From an uncultured Luminiphilus sp. (lineage in GTDB: Bacteria > Pseudomonadota > Gammaproteobacteria > Pseudomonadales > Halieaceae), in the NCBI GenBank assembly GCA_938091995.1, contig CALKNZ010000041.1:1-34275 (forward strand): a DNA stretch of 34,275 nt, written 5' to 3'. Under the pieces are notes generated by a model, which saw only the letters and a list, made by a program, of their open reading frames with translations, was not told the origin of the DNA and ran no database searches. A program made the translations under genes and the position numbers. How positions within the stretch are numbered: position 1 is the first letter of the stretch; each line of letters opens with the position of its first letter. This document shows, piece after piece, positions 16,292 through 24,413 of the stretch.

Positions 16292-19096
16292 ATGACACGT
16301 GATGTTCGATCGACTATTGGTCTGGCTCTAATTGCTCTTCTAACGACTTTTCTGCTGGCTTGTTCGGACGGCGACAGCACGACCATCAACATTAATCCAC
16401 CATCAAATAATGGCGGTGATGGGTCTAGTGAGGGTAACTCGGGCGGAGGTGACTCAAGTGGTGAAACGCCGGCGTCCTGTCCCGAGGGCACATCTGAAGT
16501 GAGTGAAGGGTTGTGTGAACTCCCTGCGACTATCTCGGCGGACATGACGCTGTCCTCCGGTGTCAGATATTTGATGTCTGATCGGGTCACGGTGGGTAAC
16601 GGTAATGGACAGTTAGAGACTAATGCCGATGGCAGCTTGGCTGACGGATCTGACGTCCAATCGGTAACCCTAACCATCGAGGCAGGGGTTGAGGTTCTCG
16701 GGAAGTCGGGCACATTTGCGAACCTGTTGATTACGCGGGGCAGTAAAATTCTGGCCGCCGGTACCGCCGACGCCCCGATTATTTTTTCCTCGGACGATGA
16801 GGGTTATGACGGCTCCGGAGAGTGGGGTGGGCTCATCATTCATGGTTATGCGCCGCACAACGAATGCGCCGAAGGGGGTACCTACTGCGATATCGACTCT
16901 GAGGGTGAATCGGGATTTGCAGGGGGCTACGACCCTGAAGATAGTAGTGGTCTGCTGCGCTATGTGGTTGTTGCAGAGGGCGGTTATGAGTTTTCGACGG
17001 GCAATGAGATCAACGGTATTTCGTTGGTGGGTGTCGGTCGGGGCACAGAAATGGACTACATTCAGGTACACGGTAACTCAGACGATGGCATCGAGTTTTA
17101 CGGTGGTACGGTTAATCTGAAGCACGGTGTTTTTACCAACAACAATGATGATTCCGTTGACTGGGATGAGGGTTATCAAGGCAATCTGCAATACGTTATC
17201 GTCAAGCAGGGAAGCTCCAAGGGTGAGGCCTTCGAAATGGATACCGAGGGCTCCTCTGAGGGCTTTCTATCCAAGCCAACCCTAGCCAACGTGACGGTAG
17301 TTGCTGAAAAAATCGCTGATCGAGCTGATTACAGCCTTAACTTTAAAAAGCGCTCGGCAGGATTTTTTCATAATACTCTGGTCACCGTGTCGCCTGATTC
17401 GGAAACTGCCCTTACCACTTGCGTTAATGTCGACGGCGCTGGCTCGCAGGCACTGGTGGGTGAGGCGCTGGTGCTGAACAACTGGATTCAGGATTGTGCG
17501 TCAGGGGCGGGTGATCGTGGCACGCTAGCTAACGTGCCCGGACTAGATAACGGCACTATTTATGCGGTTGCTGCGCAGCTAGATGGTAACTTCGCCTCTC
17601 AGGCTTCAGCGGCCGTCTTATCGGAAAGCGTTGACTGGAGCGCGATTAATAGCGCCTACCCAGAGTCGGTAGCTGATGCCGACTACCTCGAGGCCACGGA
17701 CTTCATTGGCGCTGTTAATCCTGATGGCAGTGATGTTTGGTGGGCCAATTGGACGATCGAAGGGTCGGTGGGCAACCCAACGTTACCCCAGGCGTCTTGC
17801 CCCGTTGGGACAGACGAGTTGGACGTGGGTCTGTGTTTGCTCCCACCGACCGTCTCATCTGATCTGACGCTGACTGCAGGCGTGGATTATCTGATGGAGG
17901 GTCGGGTTACCGTTGGCAATGGTAATGGCCAGCTCGAGACAAACGGTGACGGTACCTTGGCCGACGGCTCTTCTGTTAGAAATATCACGTTAACTATTGA
18001 GCCTGGCGTTCAGGTCATGGGTAAGACTGGAACCTTCGCTAATTTGGTAATCACCCGTGGTAGCAAGCTCATGGCCATGGGCACCAAGTCTGCTCCCATC
18101 GTATTTTCCTCCGACGATGCCGGTCTTGATGGATCGGGTGAATGGGGAGGGCTGATCATGCACGGGTACGCACCTCATAACGAGTGTGACGAGGGCGGCA
18201 GTTATTGCGACATTGATTCGGAGGGAGAGTCAGGGTTCGCGGGTGGTTATGACCCCGACGATAACAGCGGCGTGCTGCGCTACGTAGTGGTCGCCGAGGG
18301 TGGCTATGAGTTTTCGACCGGCAATGAGATTAATGGCATTTCACTGGTAGCGGTGGGGCGGGGCACCGAGATGGACTACATTCAGGTGCACGGTAACTCT
18401 GATGACGGGATCGAGTTTTATGGAGGTAACGTCAACGTTAAGCACGGGGTCTTTACCAGCAACAACGACGATTCAGTCGATTGGGATGAAGGCTATCAGG
18501 GCAATATGCAATACATCATCGTTAAGCAAAGTGCCTCGAAAGGCGAGGCCTTCGAGATGGATACTGAAGGTTCATCCTCGGGCTTCCTGTCCAAACCTAC
18601 GCTGGCTAATGTCACGATCATTAATGACAAGGTTGCAGACCGGGCGACTTACAGTTTGAACTTTAAGAAACGCTCAGGTGGTTTTTTTCACAACACGGTG
18701 GTGACCGTAGCAGCATCCTCTGAGACCGCTGTTGATATGTGCATTAACGTGGATGGCTCTGGCTCTGTGGCTTTAGCGGGTACCGCACTGGTGATTAACA
18801 ACTGGATTCAGGACTGCGCCCAGGGCGAAGGATTACATGGTCAGCTTTCCAGTTCTAACGTGAGTTTCGATACGACTACCGTGATTGAGACGAATGCAGC
18901 ACTTGATGCCTTTCTCAGTTCACAAGCACCGGAAGCCTCTGGTTTGGCTCCACTGGATTGGAGTGTCATTAACGGTGCTTATCCGGAGTCGAATGCCGAT
19001 ACCAGCTACCTAGATGCAACGGATTACATTGGTGCAGTGAACCCTAATGGATCTGATCCGTGGTGGGCTGGTTGGGTGGTTCCCGGCTCATTGTGA
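16292..19096 (+). CDS. Large lipoprotein of two duplicated parallel beta-helix-like halves
   Basis: This is a 934-residue protein. It starts with a lipoprotein signal with lipobox LLAC (Cys near residue 23), followed by a Gly/Ser/Asn-rich linker. Two halves of about 440 and 432 residues follow (DNA 16478-17797 and 17798-19093), each starting with a Cys-Pro motif. Each half has ladder-like segments such as GEWGGLI-HGYAPHNEC, EGGYEFSTGNEINGIS, MDYIQVHGNSDDGIEFYGG and NNDDSVDWDEGYQGN, a pattern of parallel beta-helix surface proteins. Both end in IGAVNP-GSD-WWA. Four or more paired Cys per half may form disulphides. ATG 16292 is chosen because it opens the lipoprotein signal; upstream in-frame codons overlap the receptor gene. 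It probably works at the cell surface with the receptor, perhaps binding or processing the ligand. Its enzymatic role, if any, is unknown. Confidence 0.88.
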   Translation: MTRDVRSTIGLALIALLTTFLLACSDGDSTTININPPSNNGGDGSSEGNSGGGDSSGETPASCPEGTSEVSEGLCELPATISADMTLSSGVRYLMSDRVTVGNGNGQLETNADGSLADGSDVQSVTLTIEAGVEVLGKSGTFANLLITRGSKILAAGTADAPIIFSSDDEGYDGSGEWGGLIIHGYAPHNECAEGGTYCDIDSEGESGFAGGYDPEDSSGLLRYVVVAEGGYEFSTGNEINGISLVGVGRGTEMDYIQVHGNSDDGIEFYGGTVNLKHGVFTNNNDDSVDWDEGYQGNLQYVIVKQGSSKGEAFEMDTEGSSEGFLSKPTLANVTVVAEKIADRADYSLNFKKRSAGFFHNTLVTVSPDSETALTTCVNVDGAGSQALVGEALVLNNWIQDCASGAGDRGTLANVPGLDNGTIYAVAAQLDGNFASQASAAVLSESVDWSAINSAYPESVADADYLEATDFIGAVNPDGSDVWWANWTIEGSVGNPTLPQASCPVGTDELDVGLCLLPPTVSSDLTLTAGVDYLMEGRVTVGNGNGQLETNGDGTLADGSSVRNITLTIEPGVQVMGKTGTFANLVITRGSKLMAMGTKSAPIVFSSDDAGLDGSGEWGGLIMHGYAPHNECDEGGSYCDIDSEGESGFAGGYDPDDNSGVLRYVVVAEGGYEFSTGNEINGISLVAVGRGTEMDYIQVHGNSDDGIEFYGGNVNVKHGVFTSNNDDSVDWDEGYQGNMQYIIVKQSASKGEAFEMDTEGSSSGFLSKPTLANVTIINDKVADRATYSLNFKKRSGGFFHNTVVTVAASSETAVDMCINVDGSGSVALAGTALVINNWIQDCAQGEGLHGQLSSSNVSFDTTTVIETNAALDAFLSSQAPEASGLAPLDWSVINGAYPESNADTSYLDATDYIGAVNPNGSDPWWAGWVVPGSL
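16478..19093 (+). repeat. Tandem intragenic duplication, two units of about 1.3 kb
   Basis: Unit 1 (16478-17797) and unit 2 (17798-19093) encode closely similar proteins over their whole length, with long identical blocks in the middle, for example the YIQVHGNSDDGIEFYGG segment. The DNA differs at many third codon positions, so the duplication is old at nucleotide level although the protein is strongly conserved. Confidence 0.9.
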
Positions 19097-19123
19097 CTTA
19101 GAGTATTTTGTTGTCTTTACAGG

Positions 19124-19165
19124 ACTTGTGAGCCACACCAACGGTGATTGGAGTGGCTCACAAGT
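19124..19165. terminator. Long hairpin between the lipoprotein and the receiver gene
   Basis: Arms 19124-19136 (ACTTGTGAGCCAC) and 19153-19165 are perfect reverse complements. After one A-A mismatch the stem continues with CCAA/TTGG around a 6-base loop CGGTGA. The stem is very stable and lies 28 bp after the lipoprotein stop, so a terminator or mRNA-stabilising structure is likely. No T-tract follows on either strand, so it is not a classical intrinsic terminator. Confidence 0.6.
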
Positions 19166-19230
19166 GAAGGGAGTTTGAGCCAACCAGAAGCGGCTGTAAC
19201 GACCCATAAAAATATGATTGAGAGAGTCTT

Positions 19231-19596
19231 ATGTCTTTAAAGCGGGTTTTGGTGGTAGATGACGAGTCCAGCATCAGAAGCATGTTGAGATTTGCCCTAG
19301 AAACCGAAGGGTTAGAGTGTCTGGAGGCAGCCGATATTACCAACGCTTATGGGGTGATATCCGATCAGCTTCCGGATATGGTACTGCTTGATTGGATGAT
19401 GCCTGGTGGTAACGGCGTCGAGTTACTCGCTAAACTGAAGCGGGAAGAGGCGACCCAATCTTTACCTGTCATTATGCTCACCGCGAAAGCTCAGGAAGAT
19501 AATATTGCCCATGGCTTGGCGCTGGGTGCCGACGATTACTTAACTAAACCCTTTTCACCCAAAGAGCTGTTGGCTCGAATGCGAGCAGTTTGCTAG
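19231..19596 (+). CDS. Receiver-only response regulator, PhoB-like, lacking DNA-binding domain
   Basis: This is a 121-residue CheY-fold receiver with all phosphorylation residues: D10-D11, phospho-acceptor D54 in LLDWMMPG, T83 and K105 in TKPFSPKELLAR. The DWMMPGGNG and GADDYLTKPFSPKEL stretches are those of the PhoB family rather than CheY. PhoB normally continues for about 105 more residues as a winged-helix DNA-binding domain; here a TAG stop follows MRAVC. The next frame continues with a coding-like remnant (19592-19717), so this may be a frameshifted phoB rather than a true single-domain protein. Its place after a Pho-box-driven receptor and lipoprotein pair supports a phosphate link. 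AGAGAG lies about 8 bp before ATG 19231. A functional copy elsewhere in the genome would be expected. Confidence 0.82.
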   Translation: MSLKRVLVVDDESSIRSMLRFALETEGLECLEAADITNAYGVISDQLPDMVLLDWMMPGGNGVELLAKLKREEATQSLPVIMLTAKAQEDNIAHGLALGADDYLTKPFSPKELLARMRAVC

Positions 19597-19717
19597 GGCT
19601 TCAACACGATTGTTTTCTCAATCCGGCAGGGTCCCTTTGCAGTTTGCCGCTGACGTCGATGTCCTTGAACTTACAAATCATAGGAGCGCGTTAAACCGCG
19701 ACGGTAATCGCCCCTAA
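19592..19717 (+). pseudogene. Possible decayed remnant of a PhoB winged-helix domain
   Basis: Reading in the +1 frame relative to the receiver gene gives 41 codons without a stop, starting inside MRAVC and running ARAST...LQFAADVDVLELTNHR...RDGNRP before TAA. The LEL-x-NHR and RDGNRP parts resemble the beginning of the PhoB effector domain (LxLDxxSHRVxxxGxP). After the TAA no frame continues with the expected winged-helix sequence, so at best only the linker and first strands survive. The similarity is short and judged by eye. Confidence 0.35.
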
Positions 19718-19820
19718 CGGGCCAGCGCGACGATCACCGACGCCCCCTGGTTAGGGCCTTGTGGCCTCGTTCGGTCTTGACTGCGCCTAGTGTTAACCCC
19801 TGGTGGTTTTGCGGTCTAGA

Positions 19821-21455
19821 TTACCTGCTGTTGTCTAGCAACTGCTTCGCCGCTTTGTAATCTGCCTTGCCATTTGGTGCTCTGGGAACCTTTGCTACGA
19901 TAATCATTTCTTTGGGCAGCTTGTAACTGGCCAGTAAGCGACGTGTGGCTGTTAGGATATCCTCAGAGCTGGCAGTGCCTGCTTTTTCGAGGGAGACAAT
20001 CCCGGCTACGCGGCTACCAAACCGTTCGTCGTCCAGCCCAAAGACCAGTGCATCTTCGACCGCATCGTGGAGCTTCAGGGCTTCTTCTACCTCTTCGGGG
20101 AAGACTTTTTCGCCACCCGTATTGATACAGTTAGACCCTCGGCCTAATAAGTTTATGCTGCCATCGGCTGCAACCGTGGCCATATCACCGGGGAAGGCAT
20201 AGCGCTTGCCGTCGATCTCCTTAAAGGTGCCCGCAGACTTTTTGGGATCTTTGTAATAGCCCATGGGTACCATGCCGCTTTGGGCAACCAGACCTACTTC
20301 ACCAGATCCTGGGGTCACTTCGCGGCTGCCATCGGGTAAAAGCACCTTCGAGGTTGGTAGCAGCATGAACTTCGCGGTCTCACTGGCGGGTGTATCTTTG
20401 GTCATAATCGACTGGCCCATACCTCCTTCAGTCGAACCCAGTACGTCGGCAATGGCAAGGTCAGGGATGTGCTCGATTAGGCCACGTTTTACTTGAGTCG
20501 TGAACATGGCGCCTGATGAGATCATCATTCGTAAACTGGAGGTATTCCAGCGGTCTGGTTCCGCTTCCAAAGCTCGGAGCAGGGGTTTAGCAAAGGCATC
20601 ACCTACAATCACCAGTTGAGCGATGTTATTGCGGTCAACCGCGTCCCAAACCTCCTCGGGCTTGAACCCTCGACTCTCGAGCATGACTGACGTGCCCCCT
20701 AACATGTGGGGAAACATCAACCCTAGCCATGAGCCGGTGCCATGCATCAGTGGCGGCCCCGACATCGAGACAACGGGAGTTTTAGAATCAAACAGTTGCT
20801 TCGCCGTTACTGCCATTTTATCGGCAGTCTCGAAAGGGCTCAGACCGATCATTGGCGGAAATCCGCGCATGAAAAATTCGGTGAAATCCTTTACGGCATA
20901 CATGACGCCTTTGGGCATACCCGTGGTGCCACCGGTGTAGAACATGTAAATCTCATCCCCTGTAGGGTTGATGCGCGCAGCACCTGAGTTCGCAGCCAGT
21001 ACCGTATCGTAAGGTATGGCGGCCGAGGGCCCGTCTGAGCCATCTTCTGGAGGGCCATCGTCCACGGAAATTATGATCTTTAGCTGGGGTAATCGATCGC
21101 AGATTCTCGCCACCCGGTCGCCCAAGGAGCTATGAAACACTAGGGCTTCAACGTCGGCATTTTCAAGGAGGTAGTAGAGCTCTTCATCGAGATAACGGTA
21201 GTTGACATTGATCGGTACGCCACCAATTTTCAAGGCGGCAAAATTGGTTTCGGCATACTCCGGCGAGTTGTATAGGTACATCCCTACCTTGGCATCTTTA
21301 CCCAGACCCGCCTCAATAAGGCCTTGTGCAATTCGTGCCGCTCGATCCTCATAGTCACGCCACGACACGCGACGCCCTCCCTGAATCAGTGCAATCTGAT
21401 CAGGTACCGCATCGGCGACCGATTCCCATATGGCTGAAAAGTGCGATTTTAACAT
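19821..21455 (-). CDS. AMP-forming acyl-CoA synthetase (FadD19-like TGGTTGMPKG type)
   Basis: This is a 544-residue adenylate-forming ligase. The phosphate-binding motif is YTGGTTGMPKG (TGGTTGMPKG at residues 174-183), a variant with TGG instead of TSG. That variant is typical of ligases related to mycobacterial FadD19/FadD17, which act on steroid side chains and branched acids. It is followed by DVLGSTEGG, GRGSNCINTGGEKVFPEEVE and the C-terminal Lys in PRAPNGKADYK. The function is to make acyl-CoA from a hydrophobic acid; the steroid link is family knowledge, not shown here. ATG 21455 is chosen over an in-frame GTG at 21506, because the protein family starts at about this point and the likely promoter -10 lies at 21521-21516. 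It is transcribed alone, leftward, under a palindromic operator. Confidence 0.9.
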   Translation of the reverse strand: MLKSHFSAIWESVADAVPDQIALIQGGRRVSWRDYEDRAARIAQGLIEAGLGKDAKVGMYLYNSPEYAETNFAALKIGGVPINVNYRYLDEELYYLLENADVEALVFHSSLGDRVARICDRLPQLKIIISVDDGPPEDGSDGPSAAIPYDTVLAANSGAARINPTGDEIYMFYTGGTTGMPKGVMYAVKDFTEFFMRGFPPMIGLSPFETADKMAVTAKQLFDSKTPVVSMSGPPLMHGTGSWLGLMFPHMLGGTSVMLESRGFKPEEVWDAVDRNNIAQLVIVGDAFAKPLLRALEAEPDRWNTSSLRMMISSGAMFTTQVKRGLIEHIPDLAIADVLGSTEGGMGQSIMTKDTPASETAKFMLLPTSKVLLPDGSREVTPGSGEVGLVAQSGMVPMGYYKDPKKSAGTFKEIDGKRYAFPGDMATVAADGSINLLGRGSNCINTGGEKVFPEEVEEALKLHDAVEDALVFGLDDERFGSRVAGIVSLEKAGTASSEDILTATRRLLASYKLPKEMIIVAKVPRAPNGKADYKAAKQLLDNSR

Positions 21456-21814
21456 AGTGATTTTGTCTCTAACTTGTATGTTTGGTTGGCGCCGGGGTAT
21501 CGGCACATAGCGAAGACTCTAGTGTATTTTCGCCACATGTCAATTGACATGTAAAAGCCTCAGGGTTTAACGGCAGTATCATGTCCGGGTGCAACGTTCG
21601 GGTGACCGGCTCATGTTACCAAGACCCTGCAGGACCGCGTAAAGCAGCGTACCCACAATCTCCGATGTGCTTCATGAAACACAGCGTCGAGTGGCAAAAG
21701 CAACTTGCGCTGCGGCGAATCTAGGCAAGCTGAGGTACTATCGCAGGGAGTAGCAAAGCAACGATTAATGAGTACCCAAGCTTAAAGTTCCATCCTTTTC
21801 ATGAGTGCATTTTT
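21456..21814. other. Divergent 359-bp intergenic region
   Basis: It holds the palindromic operator and promoter of the leftward ligase near its left side. The remainder up to the amidohydrolase start shows no gene and no clear hairpin. A ribosome site for the amidohydrolase is poor (only GAG near 21804). Confidence 0.6.
21516..21552 (-). promoter_or_regulatory. Promoter with 18-bp palindromic operator for the acyl-CoA synthetase
   Basis: ACATGTCAATTGACATGT at 21535-21552 is a perfect 18-bp palindrome. On the minus strand it contains a perfect -35 hexamer TTGACA (21543-21538), with a plausible -10 TAGAGT (21521-21516) 16 bp downstream. A repressor bound there would block the polymerase. The half-site ACATGTCA is shared with the inverted repeat at 362-403, so one regulator, probably of TetR type, may control both loci. 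Confidence 0.7.
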
Positions 21815-23542
21815 ATGTTGGCGCGTTCGATTCGATCACAGGTTTTAGGTCTAGTTGTCTGTGCAGCAGCAACGTTGACACTATTGCCGTGCACGACATG
21901 GAGTTCAACCGACCCGATTATTATTACGGGAAATATTTATACCGCAGATGATGCCAATCCGGTCGTTGGGGCAGTAGTCATACACGCGGGAAAATTTAGT
22001 TTTGTCGGTAGTAAGGAGGAAGCCCTAGCTCATGCCCCCAACGCGGAAAGCATAAGAGACTTGGGGACAGATATTGCCTACCCGGGCTTTGTTGAAGGCC
22101 ATGGTCACTTTGCGTCGTTAGGTCGAGCGCTGATGAGTCTTGACCTCTCCACCCCGACGACCTTCAGAGGTATGGTTGATCAGGTGGCACAAGCGACGGC
22201 AAAGACGCCAAAGAATGAAGTCATCTTGGGCCGGGGGTGGCACCAAAGTAAATGGTCTAAGGCTCCGTCTTTGACGGTGGATGGCTTTCCAACCCATCGT
22301 GGACTATCGGAAGTCAGTCCCAATCACCCCGTCGTGCTTGAGCACGCCAACGGCCACACGCTAATGCTCAACGCCAAAGCCATGTCGGTTTTGGGTATCA
22401 ATAAGCTCACTACAGCGCCCGAGGGCGGAGTGGTGGTTAAAGACTCCCGGGGAATGCCTACGGGAATTTTGCATGAAACTGCCATGGCTCTTGCAGCACC
22501 CCTCACGGTCTTTACCGCCGAGTCTGCAACCCGGGCGCTGCTAGCCGCTCAAGATCACGCGCTTAAACAGGGGATCACCAGTTTCCATGATGCCGGTATT
22601 GACGCTGTCGAGGTTGAGGCTCAACAGATCGTCGACGGGGACCAACGTTTAAAAATTCGTCTGTTCTCTATGATCAGCGCCAGCGATTCAGCTCTTACCG
22701 AGCACTGGCTCAATACAGCCCCTGTTGTAGCTTCAGAAGATAGCCGCTTAACTCTCAAAGCATTCAAAGTTGTGATGGATGGGGCGTTGGGATCAAGAAC
22801 GGCCTGGCTGCACGAACCTTATTCTGACGATCCGACCACAGTGGGTTTGCAAACAGCAGATGCCGACCGGTTAGCTATGCTCATGGAGCGCTCTCGCGTT
22901 AATGGCTGGCAAATCAATACCCACGCCATTGGCGACCGGGCGAACAGCGTGGTGCTCGATACCATTGAGCGGGTCATGCCAGAGGGGGGGGATCACCGGT
23001 TTCGCATTGAGCACTCGCAACATTTACGCCCTGAGGATATTGAGCGCTTTGAGCGGCTTGGGGTGATTGCGTCTATTCAAACCATTCATCTAAGTTCTGA
23101 TCGACCTTGGGCAATAGATCGACTGGGCCCTGAGCGTATTGACGAAGGCGCTTATCTTTGGCGGTCATTGATTGATTCCGGGGTGCATATCGCCAATGGC
23201 ACCGATGTGCCGGTTGAGCCGATTAATCCCATTGCTAATTTTTATGCGGCGGTTACCCGGAAAACTTTGGCAGGTTTGCCCTCGGAAGGCTTTGAGTCTG
23301 ATCAACGCATGACGCGGGCAGAGGCATTGCTGAGTTTGACGCAGTGGAATGCCTATGCCGTATTTATGGAAGATACGCTTGGGTCTATCAGCGTGGGCAA
23401 GGCCGCCGACATGACGGTGCTTTCTCAGGATATTATGACCGTCGATGAAAGCGTTCTGCTTGATACAGAGGTCACTATGACGGTAATTGGTGGCGAGGTT
23501 CTCTATCAGCTTAATGCATCAATGAACGACGGCATCCAGTGA
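21815..23542 (+). CDS. Secreted YtcJ-like amidohydrolase (Amidohydro_3)
   Basis: This is a 575-residue metal-dependent hydrolase with an N-terminal signal sequence (about residues 1-30). Motifs of the amidohydrolase superfamily are in order. PGFVEGHGHF gives the first HxH metal pair (near residue 93), then come HANGHTLMLN, SFHDAG, FKVVMDGALGSRTAWL, NTHAIGDRAN, FRIEHSQH and the terminal Asp in NGTDVPVEPINP. The composite beta-sandwich is formed by the N-terminal ITGNIYTADD and C-terminal KAADMTVLSQD parts. Members hydrolyse amides or related bonds, but their natural substrates are mostly unknown. The signal suggests a periplasmic location. No strong ribosome site is seen before ATG 21815. The gene stands alone between divergent and convergent neighbours. 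Confidence 0.9.
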   Translation: MLARSIRSQVLGLVVCAAATLTLLPCTTWSSTDPIIITGNIYTADDANPVVGAVVIHAGKFSFVGSKEEALAHAPNAESIRDLGTDIAYPGFVEGHGHFASLGRALMSLDLSTPTTFRGMVDQVAQATAKTPKNEVILGRGWHQSKWSKAPSLTVDGFPTHRGLSEVSPNHPVVLEHANGHTLMLNAKAMSVLGINKLTTAPEGGVVVKDSRGMPTGILHETAMALAAPLTVFTAESATRALLAAQDHALKQGITSFHDAGIDAVEVEAQQIVDGDQRLKIRLFSMISASDSALTEHWLNTAPVVASEDSRLTLKAFKVVMDGALGSRTAWLHEPYSDDPTTVGLQTADADRLAMLMERSRVNGWQINTHAIGDRANSVVLDTIERVMPEGGDHRFRIEHSQHLRPEDIERFERLGVIASIQTIHLSSDRPWAIDRLGPERIDEGAYLWRSLIDSGVHIANGTDVPVEPINPIANFYAAVTRKTLAGLPSEGFESDQRMTRAEALLSLTQWNAYAVFMEDTLGSISVGKAADMTVLSQDIMTVDESVLLDTEVTMTVIGGEVLYQLNASMNDGIQ

Positions 23543-23678
23543 CAGTGTTGCAGAGGGTGTTAAAGGACAGCCTTTGCTCTAAATACTGGGCCGCATTGAG
23601 AAAAGTCTGGCTCTTTTTATTTGACGGCCTGTACTGAGATCATAGAGATTGAATCTGCCCCGGCGTCGCGTCACTAGG

Positions 23679-24413
23679 TTATTTTTTCAGGTCTAACTTT
23701 AGAGACAAGTCTTCGGGTTCTAACAACTCAAGAATGAGCGCATACAGAAATACTGCGATCCCTGTCAGTTCGAGTGTTTCTTCAATCCAGTCCAGCAGGC
23801 CATAACCAAGATTTGAAGATCCATGCTCACTGACCCACAGGCCTAAAGGTAATTCCATAAACAGGGCGCCGCCTACGTATAAAACGGCCGCTGCAATAAA
23901 TCGATTGCGGGTGGGTATGTACAAACTCAGGATGAATCGATAAAAAACCATCCCTAAAATGACCAATATGGCAGAGGCTGGAATGACCCAATCGAAATAG
24001 AAAAGGCCGTCACCCGTGTGCAGTAAGTGCCCCAGGTTCTCATGCAACTGGGCTGTCTCATCGAGTGATATGTATGCAAATATGGCAGATAGGGCATACC
24101 AGTGCCGGTATGCTTTGTCCTTGGCCTGTTTGGCTTTTCTTGCAATTGCCCACAGCAATGCGGCACAGATTAAAAGGAGGCTTGAGGCTGCCCAAGTGGG
24201 GAGGTTCGCTTCCGAGCTCAAGCTCAGAAATTCAACCAGATCCCAAGGATCTTCTCGATCAAGCAAGTCGTAAATAACTTCGGCATAGATACCCATGGCG
24301 GATAGTGCGAAAACACAATAAATCAGCGTCCAGCGAATTTTGGTGGCCGATAGCGAAATTACCGCTGTCTTGGATTTTGTCGGTTCTACACTTGTTTCTT
24401 CTGAACTGACCAT
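23679..24413 (-). CDS. Polytopic membrane protein with SLDETAQLHE motif, function unknown
   Basis: This is a 244-residue protein with about six hydrophobic spans (about 28-48, 72-92, 103-118, 140-160, 170-192, 212-234). A charged motif, SLDETAQLHE, sits near residue 114 at the end of a span; DE-x-x-QLHE motifs recur in uncharacterised bacterial membrane proteins and might bind a metal. There is no signal peptide beyond the first span. ATG 24413 lies within the last codons of the upstream gene, an overlap of 28 bp, so translation of the two is probably coupled. No later Met precedes the first span at a better position. It forms a two-gene leftward operon with the protein at 24386-25462. Function cannot be deduced. 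Confidence 0.78.
   Translation of the reverse strand: MVSSEETSVEPTKSKTAVISLSATKIRWTLIYCVFALSAMGIYAEVIYDLLDREDPWDLVEFLSLSSEANLPTWAASSLLLICAALLWAIARKAKQAKDKAYRHWYALSAIFAYISLDETAQLHENLGHLLHTGDGLFYFDWVIPASAILVILGMVFYRFILSLYIPTRNRFIAAAVLYVGGALFMELPLGLWVSEHGSSNLGYGLLDWIEETLELTGIAVFLYALILELLEPEDLSLKLDLKK

Noticed and set aside
16797-17120. Open frame of 107 codons within the first lipoprotein half
   Set aside because: It is an out-of-frame shadow of a conserved coding region with no ribosome site or recognisable domain.
19186-19215. Pho-box-like CTGTAAC before the receiver gene
   Set aside because: Only one unit is convincing (CTGTAAC); the next 11-bp step (CATAAAA) does not match, so autoregulation is not supported.
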